From Talpa occidentalis (taxonomy: Eukaryota > Chordata > Mammalia > Eulipotyphla > Talpidae), in contig NW_023601433.1 in the NCBI RefSeq assembly GCF_014898055.3, forward strand, positions 67,404,767-67,468,766: a DNA stretch of 64,000 nucleotides, given 5' to 3'. Positions 38,819 to 52,000 of this stretch are shown here, one piece after another; position 1 is the stretch's first letter; the number at the start of each line of letters is the position of its first letter. The notes below the pieces were generated by a model, which was not told the origin of the DNA, searched no databases, and was given only the letters and a program-made list of their open reading frames with translations. A program made the position numbers and the translations under genes.

Positions 38819-39088
38819 GGCTTCCCTATTGGTGCAAGGGGTTAAGAGTGAACCCTATGAAGCAACCTGAGCTACTGTAGCACGAGTTTGATCCCTGGCC
38901 AGGGAGATGACCCACATGGCTCAGCAGACCTCTGTTATCTTGCCTGCTACTCCCCTCAGCAGTGTATTTCAGTCAGTCCACCTGTTCTGCTTTCCACTCT
39001 GTCTCTGGTGAATCCTCTCACCCCTGCACCTCTGGCCTGCACCCCAGCTCTTGTATGCATACATAAATAAACCTTAAAAAAACAAACA
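38819..39088 (+). mobile_element. SINE, old (O) type
   Basis: TSD cacaggcaacaagg (38805-38818, 39089-39102). Confidence 0.94.
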
Positions 39089-39892
39089 CACAGGCAACAA
39101 GGTTGCTAAACTCTGAGTTACTATATAATAGGAACTCCCTTTAATTTTTCATTATATTGTTCTCATTTTTGCAGTAACCTCCTGAAAGTCCATAAAGTTT
39201 CTGATAAGAGTCTGTTAATTTTGCACTTGTCTAGTCATCTCCTGAAACTCCTTTCAGCTTTTTCCCATCACCTGATTCCAAAAGAACTCTCACATTTTCA
39301 GTGCATCAAATTCCTCATTATAATAGCATCACATTCCTTGTTAAAAAACAAAACAAAACATGTTACTTATTACAATATGACAATTACCATAATATTGAAT
39401 AACTTAAAAGTATAATAAACATTTATTATCTTATAACTTCTATAGAGCTATTGGCTGTCTTATTGGTGGTCTTATTGGTGCCTCGTGAGAAATAACCAGA
39501 CTGTAATATAACTAGGAAAACAGTTATTCAAGAATAGGAATCATTATTTGTTTCAATGACTAGGGGGCAGTCCCCATGGTGCTTTCCGTCAGGGTTATAG
39601 CGGAGTTTTAAAGGATCAGGAAGTGAGAGAGTCTCAGATTATGGTGAGATTTTTGGGTTGGTCCATGAATTTATTTGTCTCTGATTGGTCAAAAAAAGTC
39701 TTCAGACAATGTGGAGGTCTACTGTCAAGATTAACAGATAACCTCTTGTTTTGTTGGTTCTGGTTTTTTTTTTGTAGTCACCAAATGACTGAGCCAGGCT
39801 GTTTAATTTTTCACTTAGAAGTCTCAACATAATAGTTTAGAGACAAGATGGAGTCTCTGTAACTGAAAACAGGTTCTACACTGGCTGTTTCT

Positions 39893-40240
39893 TTTTTTTT
39901 TTTTTTTTTTTTAATTTTTTAATTTTTTTTTTTTTAATATATATAGAGGCATGTTTTCTTTCTTTCTTTCTTTCTTTTGTTTGTTTTTGTTTATAGAAGC
40001 ACTGGGTACAGTCAGAAGCGCGGGAGGGTGAGAGAGTTCACCAGAGCCAGAGCAGGGAGCAGAACAGGCAGAAGGACCGAAGTACACTGCTGAGGGGAGC
40101 AGCGGGCGGCAGGAGAGGTCTGTGCGCCATGTGGGACCCTCCTCTGGTGGCCGGGGAGCAGCCGGGGATCAAACCAGCGCCGCAGAGGCCGCGGGCAGCT
40201 TCACAACCCAGCGCTCAACCGCTGCGCCACCTGGGAGGCC
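39893..40240 (-). mobile_element. SINE, young (Y) type with replaced tail
   Basis: Very long T/A tail, 'tatagaggcatg', (TTTC)n then Y body. Perfect 17-bp TSD ctacactggctgtttct (39876-39892, 40241-40257). Confidence 0.96.
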
Positions 40241-40484
40241 CTACACTGGCTGTTTCTAACTCATGGTTTTTCATTAGAAGCAGTTAGCAAGAACCTCAGT
40301 TGTTGATATAGCAAGAACCTCAGTTTCTTGTAGCATGGATTTTTTTGAGCAACCTATGGTATAACACCTAGCTTTTCTCAAAGTAAGTGATCTAAGAGAG
40401 AGCAAGACAGAAACTGCAGTATTTTTTATGACCTAGTCTCAAATGTTACACATTGTCATTCCCCCTACTACTTGAATGCCTTTT

Positions 40485-40755
40485 TTTTAAATTTTTAAAA
40501 AATATTTATTTATTTATTTATGCAAGCACTGGGTACAGTCAGAAGCACGGGAGGGTGAGAGAATTCACCAGAGCCAGAGTGGGGAACAGAACAGACAGAC
40601 TGACAAAGCACACTGCTGAGGGGAGCAGCGGGTGGCAGGAGAGGTCTGCTCGCCATATGGGACCCTCACCCCGTGGCCGGGGATCGAACTGGCTCTGCAG
40701 AGGCTGCGGGCAGCTTCGCAACCCAGCACTCAACTGCTGCGCCACCAGGGAGGCC
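40485..40755 (-). mobile_element. SINE, intermediate (I) type
   Basis: Antisense, with the short junction 'ccgtggccggggatcgaac'. Perfect TSD cttgaatgcctttt (40471-40484, 40756-40769). Confidence 0.95.
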
Positions 40756-41678
40756 CTTGAATGCCTTTTATAATAGCAATTTTTTTTGGGGGGTGGTGGT
40801 AAAGTCTATATAAGATTTCACTTGCCATTTTAACCACTTTCATTTTTATAATATTCTGTTACATAGATCAGATTGTTCGTTGTGAGTGGATATACTACCT
40901 AGGGACAAAGATCTTTGGGAACTATAGACTGGCTATTACTTCCTAAGAATTAGACAAATACCCTTGTTTTTAATCTACGTTTCACCTATAAATCTTAGCA
41001 TATACATGGATGCTCTAGTCTGATATAAGCAGTCGACAGGAGGTGATTTTCTAATTCCATTTTCCTTCTACATTCATTAGTTGGCAATCTACTGTAAACT
41101 GGAATTTCCCTTCCTTTATGCCTTTCTTCATCCATACTGAGGAAGGTAGGCATCTACTGAGGAAATTAGTAAGTAGCTGTACATCCAGCGGGGAATTAGA
41201 AAAGAACTGGTGTTTTTTGGAATCCCAAGGGAAGTGAATATTATGAGAAAGAGGGTCAGTGTTAGATGCATATGAAATTTCATATTATATAAGGATAAAT
41301 AATGTTCTTTGATTTTAATGCCGAAGAAGTTGTTGAGGAAAGGTGCTTCAGTTTACTGGTGGGAGAAGTTGATGTTGGTAAATGAATAAGGTAATATGAA
41401 GAAGTGTAGATGGCAAGAATATTTAACTCTTTGAAGAACATCAGATAAGAGAAAAACAGGACAATAACTGGGAAAATAAGTGAGGTTGAGGTATAGTCAT
41501 ATTATTGGACAAGAAGAATCCTCTTTTATCCTTTTATAGAAAAAAAAGAAAAGAGGGCTATAAGTGAATAACTTGGTCATCTTGCTAATGGGGCAGAGAA
41601 AATAGGTGTTGGCAGAATCCTTAGGGAGATATTACTATGCAGATTGAATATGAGGATATTAGGATACAGAGACAAGTA

Positions 41679-41884
41679 CACTTGACATTGAACAACTTGG
41701 GTTTGAAATGTGGGAGTCCACTTATGGGGCTTTTTTTCTGTCTGTGGGTTCTGTATTCACAGATTCAACTGACCATGGATGTTGGTTGGTTGATTGCACC
41801 CATGTGGAACCTGAATATACAGAGGGCCAACTATAAGGGACTTGAGAATGCCCCTAACCCCCACATCATTCAAGGGTCAAACTG
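41679..41884. mobile_element. Tigger-like MITE (Tc1/mariner superfamily)
   Basis: A 206-bp element with imperfect terminal inverted repeats: left 'cacttgacattgaacaactt', right (reverse complement) 'cagtttgacccttgaatgat'. TA dinucleotides flank both ends (41677-41678, 41885-41886), the expected target duplication. The inside contains 'gggtttgaaatgtgggagtc' and 'cagagggccaactataaggg', typical of the mammalian Tigger-derived MITEs. No transposase. Confidence 0.85.
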
Positions 41885-42084
41885 TAAGTTGTTCTCAAAG
41901 ATGTTTAAAGTAGTGGATCATGAGATCAAGGCTGGATAATATATGTATATGAAGCTAGGGAATGGGGGGTATAGATTGGGAAGAAATGTTGGAGCAAGGC
42001 CATTGAGGACACAGAACAGGCAATAATAGTATAAATCAACGGCCAGGTTGTGGAAAAAGAATGGATCATAGTGGTATAGTATTT

Positions 42085-42344
42085 TTTTTTTTAAAGATTT
42101 ATTTATTTTTATACAAGAATTGGGGTACAGGCCAAAGATATGGGGGCTGAGAGGATTCACCAGAGACAGAGCAGGGAACAGAACAGGCAGATGGACCAAA
42201 GTACACTGCTGAGGGAAGCAGTGGGCGAGACAGGAGAGGTCTGTTCCGCCATGTAGGTTTCTCCCTGGCCGGCCGGGAATCATGCTGCAGTGGCTGCGGA
42301 TTGCTTCATAGACTGCGTCTTAACCCCTGCGCACCAGGGAGACC
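42085..42344 (-). mobile_element. SINE, old (O) type
   Basis: Perfect 18-bp TSD catagtggtatagtattt (42067-42084, 42345-42362) despite an O-type body. Confidence 0.95.
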
Positions 42345-44354
42345 CATAGTGGTATAGTATTTCATTGGACTGTTTTGGCAATCAGCTGCTGGAAAATAGT
42401 TCTGTATGGGTATCTTCTGTTGGTACACATCTTGTAATTAGAGGCCCTGACACTTTTGTTCCATACTGTCTTGTCAAAGTTGTTTGTATAATGTATAGCC
42501 TTAGAAAATAGAGGCACCATCATCACCCAGAGCAAAATGACAGATTTTCATTCTGCCATATAAGATATAGAGAAAATGTGTCTTTCTGCCTGTTGGCAGG
42601 CATGCTTACTGTTCAGAATTGTGTTCCCTAAGTCCTGAATTCCTCTCTTGTAATACAACCCACTTTGTGTGCAACTATCATCTGGCCCTCTTTAGGTCAT
42701 TGTATCAGAATTGGAGTTTGGGAAGCCACATATGTTGACACTTTTGTTGCTACTGCTATTGCTGTAATAAAACCCTTTGTGTTCAAACAGGGATTCTTTG
42801 TGGTCTTCAGGCATCCAAGATACTAGCAGGCTAAATTGTTAGCTTCATGATTTTTGGTGCAGGATATGATTAGAGACATACTGATGGAGAATCATAAGTA
42901 AAAGAATTGAGGCTTTTTAGGGACTGGGAGGGTTGTTCACATAGGATGACCTTTTCTGGGTGACACACCCACTTTTGTGGTCAGGGATGTTGGGAAACTA
43001 TGTTGAATGTCTATCAAGATCATGTGGAGTTACTTAAAGAAAAATAATGGACAGATAAAAACAAAAGATATCTCTTAGTAAATGAGAGCCAGCATTTAAA
43101 ACCAAGCATATGCCTGACTCCAAAGTCTATGAATGTTTTACATTCATAAGTCTTTCTACCTTGTACTTGGAGGGTTAGTAATCAGATTTCTTTGGAAGTT
43201 AGATAAATTAGATGTATAACAAATTTAACTTTTTTGGAGGGGTATTAGTATAAATGGTGAAGATTTCACATGTTCTAAAAAGAATACTAATAGAAGGAAT
43301 CTCATGAATCCTCTACTATGTTTGATTGAAGTTCTTATTTAGACTAGTGTTTGGGAGAAGAGATTTTATAAAGTGCTTATAACTTAAAAGAGTAGGTGGC
43401 TTATCAAGAGGATTGAAAATGGACATTACAGCTACTTGTAAATAACCTTTTCGAAATTTTGCTTGAATATAGTGAAGAGAAACATTAATACAGTGTGTAT
43501 CAATTAAATGACCTGTCTATGAAATGGAAATTTATGACTAACTGAATTGATTGAAGCTAATTTCTTTATTCATTGGAGTTAACTTTTAAGGTTGAGAACT
43601 GCACATAATGTAAAGACTCAGTGCTTAAATTGTTTAGGTGTTTAGAGTAATAATTGTTTCTATTTATGCAAATATTTATTATTTAAGTTAAATCATCTAT
43701 TTTAATTTCCTTTTCGTAGATGAAAAAGTAGAGGACCATCTAGCCAAAGTTATGTATTTGGGGCATAATAGTGAGAAAGCCCAGTATATGTTTTTAAACT
43801 TTTGTACCCTTTTCTTTTGTATGTTTCAGAAAAATGTAACTTCACTCAGTGAATGATAATAGCTGTATATTTTCTGAAAAGCTGATTAATTACTATATTT
43901 TATCTAATCTGATTTTCCACTGATTGTAGGATGCTCATTTATTTTATACACCACTAAGAAAGAAGAAAGGATGCCAAGTAAACTGTGACACAAAATCATC
44001 ACAATATATATCCCAGTTAAAGGGATTTTATTTTACTTTATACTATTAACTTTTTAAAAGTTTATTTATTTTGTTACATCATTGTTAAGTTACAGAGATT
44101 TTTAATTTATAGAGATTTCAATTTAAAATTAAACAGTTTAAATTTAAACTTTAAATAGTTTCTTAGAATTGTTAAATATGGCATATCAGGGAAATTAAAG
44201 TTCATATATTTTTGCCTAATAACTAATATAAGGTTAAATAAATATTTATATATGTACTTGTCACTACTTAGCTATTTATAGTAGTTAGCACTTAGAAATG
44301 ATATAAATGAACAGTAATAGATGAAATATAATGGCACATGTGAAGAATGGCATG

Positions 44355-44490
44355 CTATGTTATGTCTCACTTTATTCATCTGTGTCAAAGTGATACTAAT
44401 ACTTAACCCCATAGGTGGTTGTAAAAATTAAATGAGTCAGTACTTGTAAAAAGTCTTGGTATATATTAAAGTGCTAACTGAAAATATGAT
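44355..44490 (+). repeat. MIR fragment
   Basis: 'tttattcatctgtgtcaaag', 'ggttgtaaaaattaaatgag' and 'agtgctaactgaaaatatg' fit the 3' half of MIR. The 5' head is not visible. Confidence 0.75.
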
Positions 44491-44679
44491 TGTTTATATA
44501 CTTTATATATAAATTATATAATAGCATCTTGGTGTTAGTTAATATTACATTTAAACCCATGTTCTAAAAGACAAATAATGTACAAAGGGTTTTTAATACA
44601 ATTGAAGATAGAGTATACAAAATTGTGTACTTAGTATATTCCCAGTTTTACCTAAGATTTTTATATAAAAGACTTGAAG

Positions 44680-44958
44680 GGGCTTCTCTGGTGGTGCAAG
44701 GGGTTAAGATGAAGCACTATGAAGCTATCCTCAGCCAGTGCAGCACAAGTTCAATCCCTGGCCAGGGGGGTGACCCACATGGCGCAGCAGACCTCTCCTG
44801 ACTCGCCCGCTGCTCCCCTCAGCAGTTTATTTCAGTCAGTCTGCCTGTTCTGTTCCCCACTCTGTTCCTGGTGAATCCTCTCGCCTCCCACACCTCTGGC
44901 CTGTACCCCAGTTCTTACATGCATAAATAAATAAATCCTTAAAAAAATGTTTTTTAAA
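44680..44958 (+). mobile_element. SINE, old (O) type
   Basis: Tail 'ataaataaatccttaaaa'. TSD aaaagacttgaag (44667-44679, 44959-44971). Confidence 0.94.
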
Positions 44959-45289
44959 AAAAGACTTGAAGAAAATTCATAAAAGTGTTCACACTTATGG
45001 TTAGAACATGTTTGGTATTTTTTACTGTGTTTTCTGAATGTATTAGTATTTTATATAATTTATATGCCACTTTATTTTCACATTTATGTTTTAAGAAATT
45101 TAATATTGTAGAAAATGCGCAATGAGAACTACAGTGAACAATTAGATTTGTTCAGCTTGGATTAAACAGTTGTTGACATTTTATCACTTGATCTCCTCAT
45201 ATTTATACATAAACAAAATATGCAGATTTAAAAATTTTATTTTTGTTGTGTGCATTTATTTATCATGTATTTAAACTCACATTATAACA

Positions 45290-46500
45290 CTTCATTTCTT
45301 GTTAGGCATGTATCTCCTAGGAAGGCCATTCTTCAGCATAGCTATAATGTAATTATCTTTCCTAGGAAACTTAACATTAATATATGACTATTATCTGATA
45401 TACATTCCAGATCTGAACATTTCCTTATGCTCCAATAATATCCTTTATAACTGGTTTATAAAGAAATTGATCCATGATTCAATCAAGTATCAAATACTGG
45501 TTTTATTTTCATGTTTCTTTAGTCTCTTTTAACCTAAAACAGTCTCCTTTTATGACATTGACATTTTTGAAGAGTCCATATTTCAACTTGGATATCCTAT
45601 TTATCTTCTCCTGAGTAGATTTATGTTAAATATATTTGATAGAAATACCCCATAAATGGCATGTTGTTTATAGTACATATATATCCTTTTTTAGATACTG
45701 TCATGTCCTTTTAGTGGGGATTATTTCTAGAAACCTTTTCTCTTTGGAGTGGGACTCTTGTCCTGGTATGGTCTCCAGTCTGAAAGGTTGATTTGAAATA
45801 ACAGACCAGTCCCTCTTATTCTGAGCCTCTTGTATTTAGCTTGTTTTGTTTAAGTGCAAAACTCTTCTTTATTTTAGTTCTGTCCTTCATTGCTTACCGG
45901 TGGATACTGATAATGATTTTGAAGTTTTCTTGTTGCTTTCTTCTCCCCTCACAATTGCTATTACTATGCAAGACTTGTGGCTCTTTGTCTCTACCTGCTT
46001 GAATTTTAGGGTTCATGGTGGTGCTTAAATTCTTGATTTGTTGTAAATATTATTCCACGGGTTTTTGGTTTTCCTGTTTTTTTTTTTTTTTTCTTTTTAA
46101 TTTTTGTAACTTTGTGACTGACATAATCCACTTAGCTTGCTGTCGTCAAGGTCTATCCCTGTTGTGGCATATGTCAGAGTTTGCTTCTTTTTTTAAATTG
46201 ACTATTCTGTGTTATGTATATACCACCTTTTGCTTACTTATCTGTTGGATACTTGAGTTGCTTTCATATTTTAGCAGTTGTGAATAATGCTGTTATGAAC
46301 AAGGGTCACAAATATCTCTTCAACATCATGCCTTCAGTTCTTTTGGATATATACCCAGAAATGTAATTGCTAGATCACAAGGTGACTTTGTTGTACTGTT
46401 TTCCACAGCAACTGAATTATATTATATTCCCACCAAGAGGTCTAAATTCTCCAATATCCTCACTGACGTTTTTTTCTCTTGAGTAGTTTTGTGCCTCTAT
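45290..46500 (-). repeat. Ancient L1-type fragments
   Basis: 45290-45830 resembles the old LINE 3' text seen at 38.1 kb ('cttatgctccaataatatcc'). 46050-46500 carries the reversed L1 3' signatures 'gttgtgaataatgctgttat', 'gatatatacccagaaatgta' and 'attcccaccaagaggtc'. Both are highly decayed. Confidence 0.6.
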
Positions 46501-46664
46501 TGTAAATTACCTGGTCTTTGGCCTTTATGCTTATCTCCTTTAAACTGATCATTGTCAAATGGAGTATACTGTTTATTGTCTGATAGTTACATAAGAGGAA
46601 AAGTGAGAGTATATTCAAATGTTTTTGATTTTTTGTGTGACTACACTATCGAATATAACTTTGT

Positions 46665-46835
46665 GCGGTTATAGAAATGTTATTCTGTGTAGTAGCTGCT
46701 AGTCACATCTGCCTGTAGAGCATTTGAAATGTGTCAGATGCTGAGGTACTGATAATTGATTTAGTTTTAATTAAATAGCCACATATGGCAAGTAGATAAT
46801 CATATTGTATAGTATAACTCTAGAAAATAATGAGT
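46665..46835. mobile_element. hAT-like MITE fossil
   Basis: Motifs 'agtagctgctagtcacatct', 'gcatttgaaatgtgtcagat' and 'aaatagccacatatggc' match a common non-autonomous mammalian DNA transposon with this 'ctagccacatgtggctat' theme. Ends not exact. Confidence 0.5.
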
Positions 46836-47589
46836 GCCTGATAGTTCTGAATAACTATATTTTTTTAAGCTATAAAGCATTTTTATTCACGTTGCTGTTT
46901 TGTTTAGCAACTAACTTAATTGTGAAGTACGTTACTCTCAACTATGGAAATCAAATAGGCACTAATTAGTTTTTAGTAACCCAATAATACATAAGTATTA
47001 CTTTGTACTAAGTCAGCCAACATATAGACTACAAAGTTTTTGAGATGAAAAAGTATGGATGTAGCAAGAGTTTATTCTTGATTGATCAATTATTAGCAGA
47101 ACCTACTTAGGAAAAGGATAGTTACCTAATAGGATTCTGTGTAGTTAAGTCAGTTATTCAGTTAATGTTTTTACTGATGAAATTCTTATGCAGACCTTTT
47201 TTATTTTTTAAAAACTTTAAAATTCATGTATAATAACCATAACATTAAAAAAAAGTAACTTTTTTTTGGTTTCTGAAATTGAGAACTACTGGCTTAGGTT
47301 TAGAGTGAATGGATAAAATGAAAATACAAATAAATATGCAGGCAAGTCACAGTGAGAGGAAGATAAAAGTGTTTATGGAAATTCAGCAGAAGCTTCCTGT
47401 AGGCAGCAGGAAAGATAAATGGAAGAAGTGATATTTGAGAAAAGTCTTGAATTTTGTCAGTAATTTTTCTTTATGAGATGTGAAGGGATAGCATTTTCAA
47501 TAACATGAACAATATTTTTAGAATGCAAAAGTTGAGAGTATTTTCAAAATGGAGAAAGTTCATATTTTTAAAAGATTAATTCTTTTATG

Positions 47590-48140
47590 TATTTACATAG
47601 TTTGTTTCTTGCTGGAAGGCCTGGCTAACAATGTAATGTTAGCTTCTTTAGCTGACTGAGAATCCATTGAATCCTGGTGCCTTTCTTTTTTCTTCCATGG
47701 GTCCAGGTGGGATAGTGATCTGGTTCTTTGTATGTGACAGAGCCATAAAAATTTGTGTATCTCCTCTCCAAATTTTCTGGTATACTTAGATGGGTACATG
47801 TGACCTCTAATCATTTTTTCCTTCCTAAAGCAATTGAGATTGCCTTAAAGAGTGAGGAAAAGTTAGAGATTATGGGTAACAGAGTGGTTCTGTATCATTA
47901 AATAAACCATTGTGCTTACTTTCAGTTCTAAGTAAATTGCTTGTGGGTCAACCAAATAAGTTTTCCCCATTTTCAGCATGCACTGCGCTCTATGTTGGAT
48001 GGTAACATCCTCATGGGTGACATTTATTTCAGCCTTGGGAATCCCTTGACTCAAGAGCCAGTCTGTACCCTCTGGTTGATTGGATTTTGCACTCAGCTCG
48101 GTCTGCTTTGGAGCGCTCACCTTAATCTGTGCCATCTGTT
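47590..48140 (-). repeat. Decayed frame of unknown retroelement origin
   Basis: On the minus strand one frame reads MAQIKVSAPKQTELSAKSNQ onward for 90 codons (48135-47863). After two stops it resumes in the same frame as MIRGHMYPSKYTRKFGEEIH onward (47814-47593). I do not recognise the product. The composition is protein-like rather than SINE- or L1-like, and an ancient ERV/MaLR internal region is my best guess. 48180-49560 nearby may belong to it but shows no frames. Confidence 0.35.
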
Positions 48141-50694
48141 ACCCTGTTATTAAAACAAGCTCTCAAGTTTTCACCTAATTTTAGTAGGGGCTGGTTTCAT
48201 AAAGCCTTTTCAGGGTAGAAAGAATTAAACTTTCATATTTTCCGGTGGGTTTCCTCTATCACACTAAATGCTTTAGTAATATTGTAAATCTAATCAGGGA
48301 TATTAAGATCCTGAATAATGGTCAGAGAGTCAACTAATTTTCAGTCAACCAGAGAAGTTGGTCTTTCTCTGTGAACTGTTCCTGAGAGGACCAGGAGACC
48401 TCACAAAATCCTGAGATCTTTATTGTCATTTCTAAATAAATTTAACATTGGTGATATAGATTGCAGGAAGTGTTGAAGTGGAAGAAGCTGTTGCCATTTT
48501 ACCTTAAAGTGCATACAGTGCCTTACCTCATCTCACTTTCCAAGTGAAACTTGTCAGAGTTCTTATGATTTGCCTGGTTTCTGCCCCAGTAGTTGTTTGC
48601 CAGTTTCCTACCTTTCATATTCAGTGAGCATTTCATGTGAGTCTTAGTATTAGTTATTGTTACAGTGGAGTGAAACTGAAGCCAACTGCCAGGTTGACAA
48701 AGGAGTCCTTCTACCTGGAGGAGATTTAGCAACCACCAGAACATCATTTGGGCTGCTCTCTTTAAATGTATTTCTTGGTACTCAGCCCGCAGTCACCTCT
48801 TTAATTCCTCCTCATTATCAGCAATAAAATGAAGGTTTGTTTACTGCCAGGTTGAACATAAAATTTACTGCATGTCTGTTACCCATTCCCATAGATTTTC
48901 CTCAAATCTCATTAATCAACCCATGAGGCCCTTTATTCTTCCTCTTCCAGAAAACCTTTCCCTAAGACCATTAATTCTCTTCACTGCACGTGTCAAGAAC
49001 TGTGAAAGAGGTTACTGACAAGGTAACCAGTTAGAAAATAGGAGAATTTTGGGTTAGAGATCATTGTTACAGCAATAGTAGTAGCCTAAGAATCAGTATT
49101 TTTATACCATTACCAAGACCCAATTTCCATACAGCAACACAAAGAGAGTTAGATGACACCTGTTCATGCAGTCTGTTGCATTACAGTAGAGGAACTTTGA
49201 ATTTAAGGCATCTGAAACTTGTAATGGACAAAAGCTTGGCTGCCCTTTGCAGGTAGATACTCTGTCTTCTAAGTCTGTTCATTACGCAAACATAAACCTT
49301 GAAGAGATAGTCCAGGTCAGTCGGCCCATAGTTGCTTCACTTGGTAAGAGTGCAGAAATAATAGACTCGTGAAATTGTCTCCCAACATATAACAATTCTC
49401 AAATTATAGGTGGCTTAATATAGCGTTTGTCATTTACAGCTAAGTCCAAGTGTTCTTGATTGACTGATAACTTTCTTCCAAGCCTCGAATGAAGAACTCA
49501 TTTTCCTTCCATCTTGTAACTTCTCCCTTGAATTCTACTAAGTTTAAGCTACACTAAATCTTGCCATTCAACTTTTTTTTTTTTCAGAGTACATTTTTCC
49601 AATTTTGTGTTTGGAATGCATATTCTATCGCATTGTTTCAACTCATGTTAGAATTATGTTTGATTTAGCATGGGACAGTTTTGAGAAATATCTTTATGTT
49701 GAGCTGTATTTGCTTTTAGAGTGAGACTTTTTTGGCTTTCTTTTGCATACTATGCTCTTTATAGTGTTATTTTGTGATTGTAATCTCTTTACCTGCAACT
49801 TTTTATTGTTTATGCTTGGGAGACTCTTTACAGATACTTGCTCCACTATAATTTTGGTAATTTGATTCTTTTCTCACCACTTTTGAGACTAGGGATTTGA
49901 GAATTAAATATTTTGCCTTTTTCTGAAGCCAAGGGGAATGGCAAGGGTGCCATATAAAAGCTCAGCTGGGGCAGGATGCAGTTTTTGGTAGAACCAAAAC
50001 AGGCTCAGGTCTTTTTCCTAATATTTGATTAAATGTCTTTTAAATGTCTTTAAAAAGAGGGGTACCTCATTTCTATGGGAGAATATTCTGTTATTTTGTA
50101 CAATTTGTTCCTAGCCTACATCCTTTACTTCAGCACTGCTTCACCCCTCCTATCACCCCTCATTGCCAATTTTTCCTCTTTATGCCCTAAAATCAGTATT
50201 ACACTACAGGCAGAAAAGCAACCAGTTAACAGCAGAAAACAAAGATAAGATTGCCTTTCTCCAGATTTGTGGGTTTGGTGATATTTTCAGAATTTTAGTG
50301 AATTGGAAGCAGGATTAGTACATGAATTCCATAGCTTAGTCCAGGGTAATTTCTGCTGTTTCTAAAATTTTCTGTGTTACTGCTTGCTTGTCAGTTTTTG
50401 TTTAATGCATTTTTATATACCTGTGCTATCCCCCTAATTTTGGTTGCTTTTGGGTTTGTTATTTGGTTTGTTTTCACTGGTTTTTGTTAGTTTTTTATTT
50501 GTTTACACTGAGAAAATTTGATGTGATTTCAAATCACCTTTTAAAGTACTGGGAATTATTTGAATATAGACATTCTTTCCTAACTAGAAATTTACTCAGT
50601 TCTAGCACAGAGTATTCAGTTATCTTAAAATAACTCTTATTTGTTTTCTTTCTTGTGTTATAGTTAAATATTAATTTCTTTTTTTTTTTTAATG

Positions 50695-52000
50695 GCTTAA
50701 AACATTTATTTCACAGTTTCTGTGGGTCAGGATCTAAGCATGGCTTAGCTGGTGCATCTGGCTCAAGTTCTCTCACAAGGCTGCAGTCAAGGTGTTGGCT
50801 GGGGCTGCAGTCATCCGAAGGCTTGACTGGAGAAGAATCTGCTTCTCAGATCACTCACATGGATGTTGGCAGTTCTTAGGTAATTGCTGTTGGTTGGATG
50901 GAGACATTAGTTCTTTACCATGTGGGTCTTTCCGGTTCACAAATTGGCAGTAGGTGTCCCTGACAGGGGAGATACCATTGTAAGGTGATTTTCCCGAGGC
51001 AAGACTTACCTGTTACACTCCTAATATGCTGACCCTTGCATTTTCTCCAAACGTGGGAAATACCACTTAATTAACTGTGACACAGAAACATGAAGTGAAC
51101 ACATACTGTTGGAAAATGGCACTGATAGACTTGTTTGACATGGGGTTGCCACAAAACATCAATTTAATTTTATTTTTAATTTTTTAAATTTTATATATTT
51201 TGTACATTGTTCTTAATTTTTTTAATTATGTATGCTTTCTCATCTCAGTTATAGCCCCTGTGAAATTCCCACCACCAATTCACCCTTGTACTGTCACCAT
51301 AGTCCTTTGTGCTCTTCCCACCCCTGTTTTGATCCTACTCCCTCCCCTCGCCCCCATAGAATGTCTCTGGTTTATAGTTGCTTGTTGATTTTGATTTTCA
51401 CTTTATTAAAATAACTTTTTTCCCCTCGATCCCTTAATTGGATCCTCTATATTCCTCCTGTAAGTGAAACCATCAGGTATTTTTCTTTTTCTTTCTGGCT
51501 TATTTCACTGAGCATGATCCCTTCCAGCTCTATCCATTTTGCTGCGAATGGCTTGAGTTCATCTTTTTTGATTGCTGAATGGTATTCCATTGTGTATAGG
51601 TGCCATATCTTCTTGATCCAGTCATCTATTTTTGGGCATTTGGGTTGTTTCCATAGCTTACCTATTGTAAATAGTGCTGCAGTAATCATAGGGATGCAGG
51701 CGTCCTTTTGAATTAATGTTTTTGTGTCCTTTGGGTAGATACCTAGGAATGGAATTGGTAGATCATATGGAAACTCCATTTTTAGCAGTTTGAGGAACCT
51801 CCACACAGTTTTCTATAGTGGTTGGACCAGTTTACATTCCCACCAGCAGTGTGGGGGAGTTCCTAAAACATCAGTTTATAAAAAATTCAGTGGGTACTGG
51901 AGGCTGAAAATCCAAAATCAAGGTGTGGTAGATTCAGTGTCTGGTGATTCATAGATAGCTGTCTTTTTCCTGTGTCTTCACATGACAAAAGAGGCCTAAA
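50695..52000 (+). repeat. Old interspersed repeats, split by an L1
   Basis: 50695-51120 contains 'gtgggtcaggatctaagcat', 'cacaaggctgcagtcaaggt' and 'ccatgtgggtctttcc', an old dispersed-repeat theme. 51125-51152 plus 51879-51990 ('ggtactggaggctgaaaatc', 'cctgtgtcttcacatgac') are a second one into which the 51167-51864 L1 inserted. Family names not assigned. Confidence 0.5.
51167..51864 (-). mobile_element. LINE-1, 5'-truncated (0.7 kb), inside an older repeat
   Basis: Minus-strand L1 3' UTR and ORF2 C-terminus; [21 protein letters not shown] is readable and the frame is open for 119 codons. The flanking duplication is aaaacatcaattta at 51153-51166 and aaaacatcagttta at 51865-51878 (one mismatch). 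It is older than the 4.9-kb L1 by divergence (different 3' UTR, more changes). Confidence 0.9.

Larger units (their letters stand above)
38100..41160 (-). repeat. Ancient LINE 3' region, same type as 5.9-8.5 kb
   Basis: Segments 38100-38800, 39105-39870 (weak) and 40800-41160 show the same old L1M-like text ('aatcacatattgcatttatc', 'ttagttggcaatctactgta'), split by SINEs at 38819, 39893 and 40485. A related fragment lies at 45290-45830. Continuity is inferred from order and theme, not from alignment. Confidence 0.45.
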
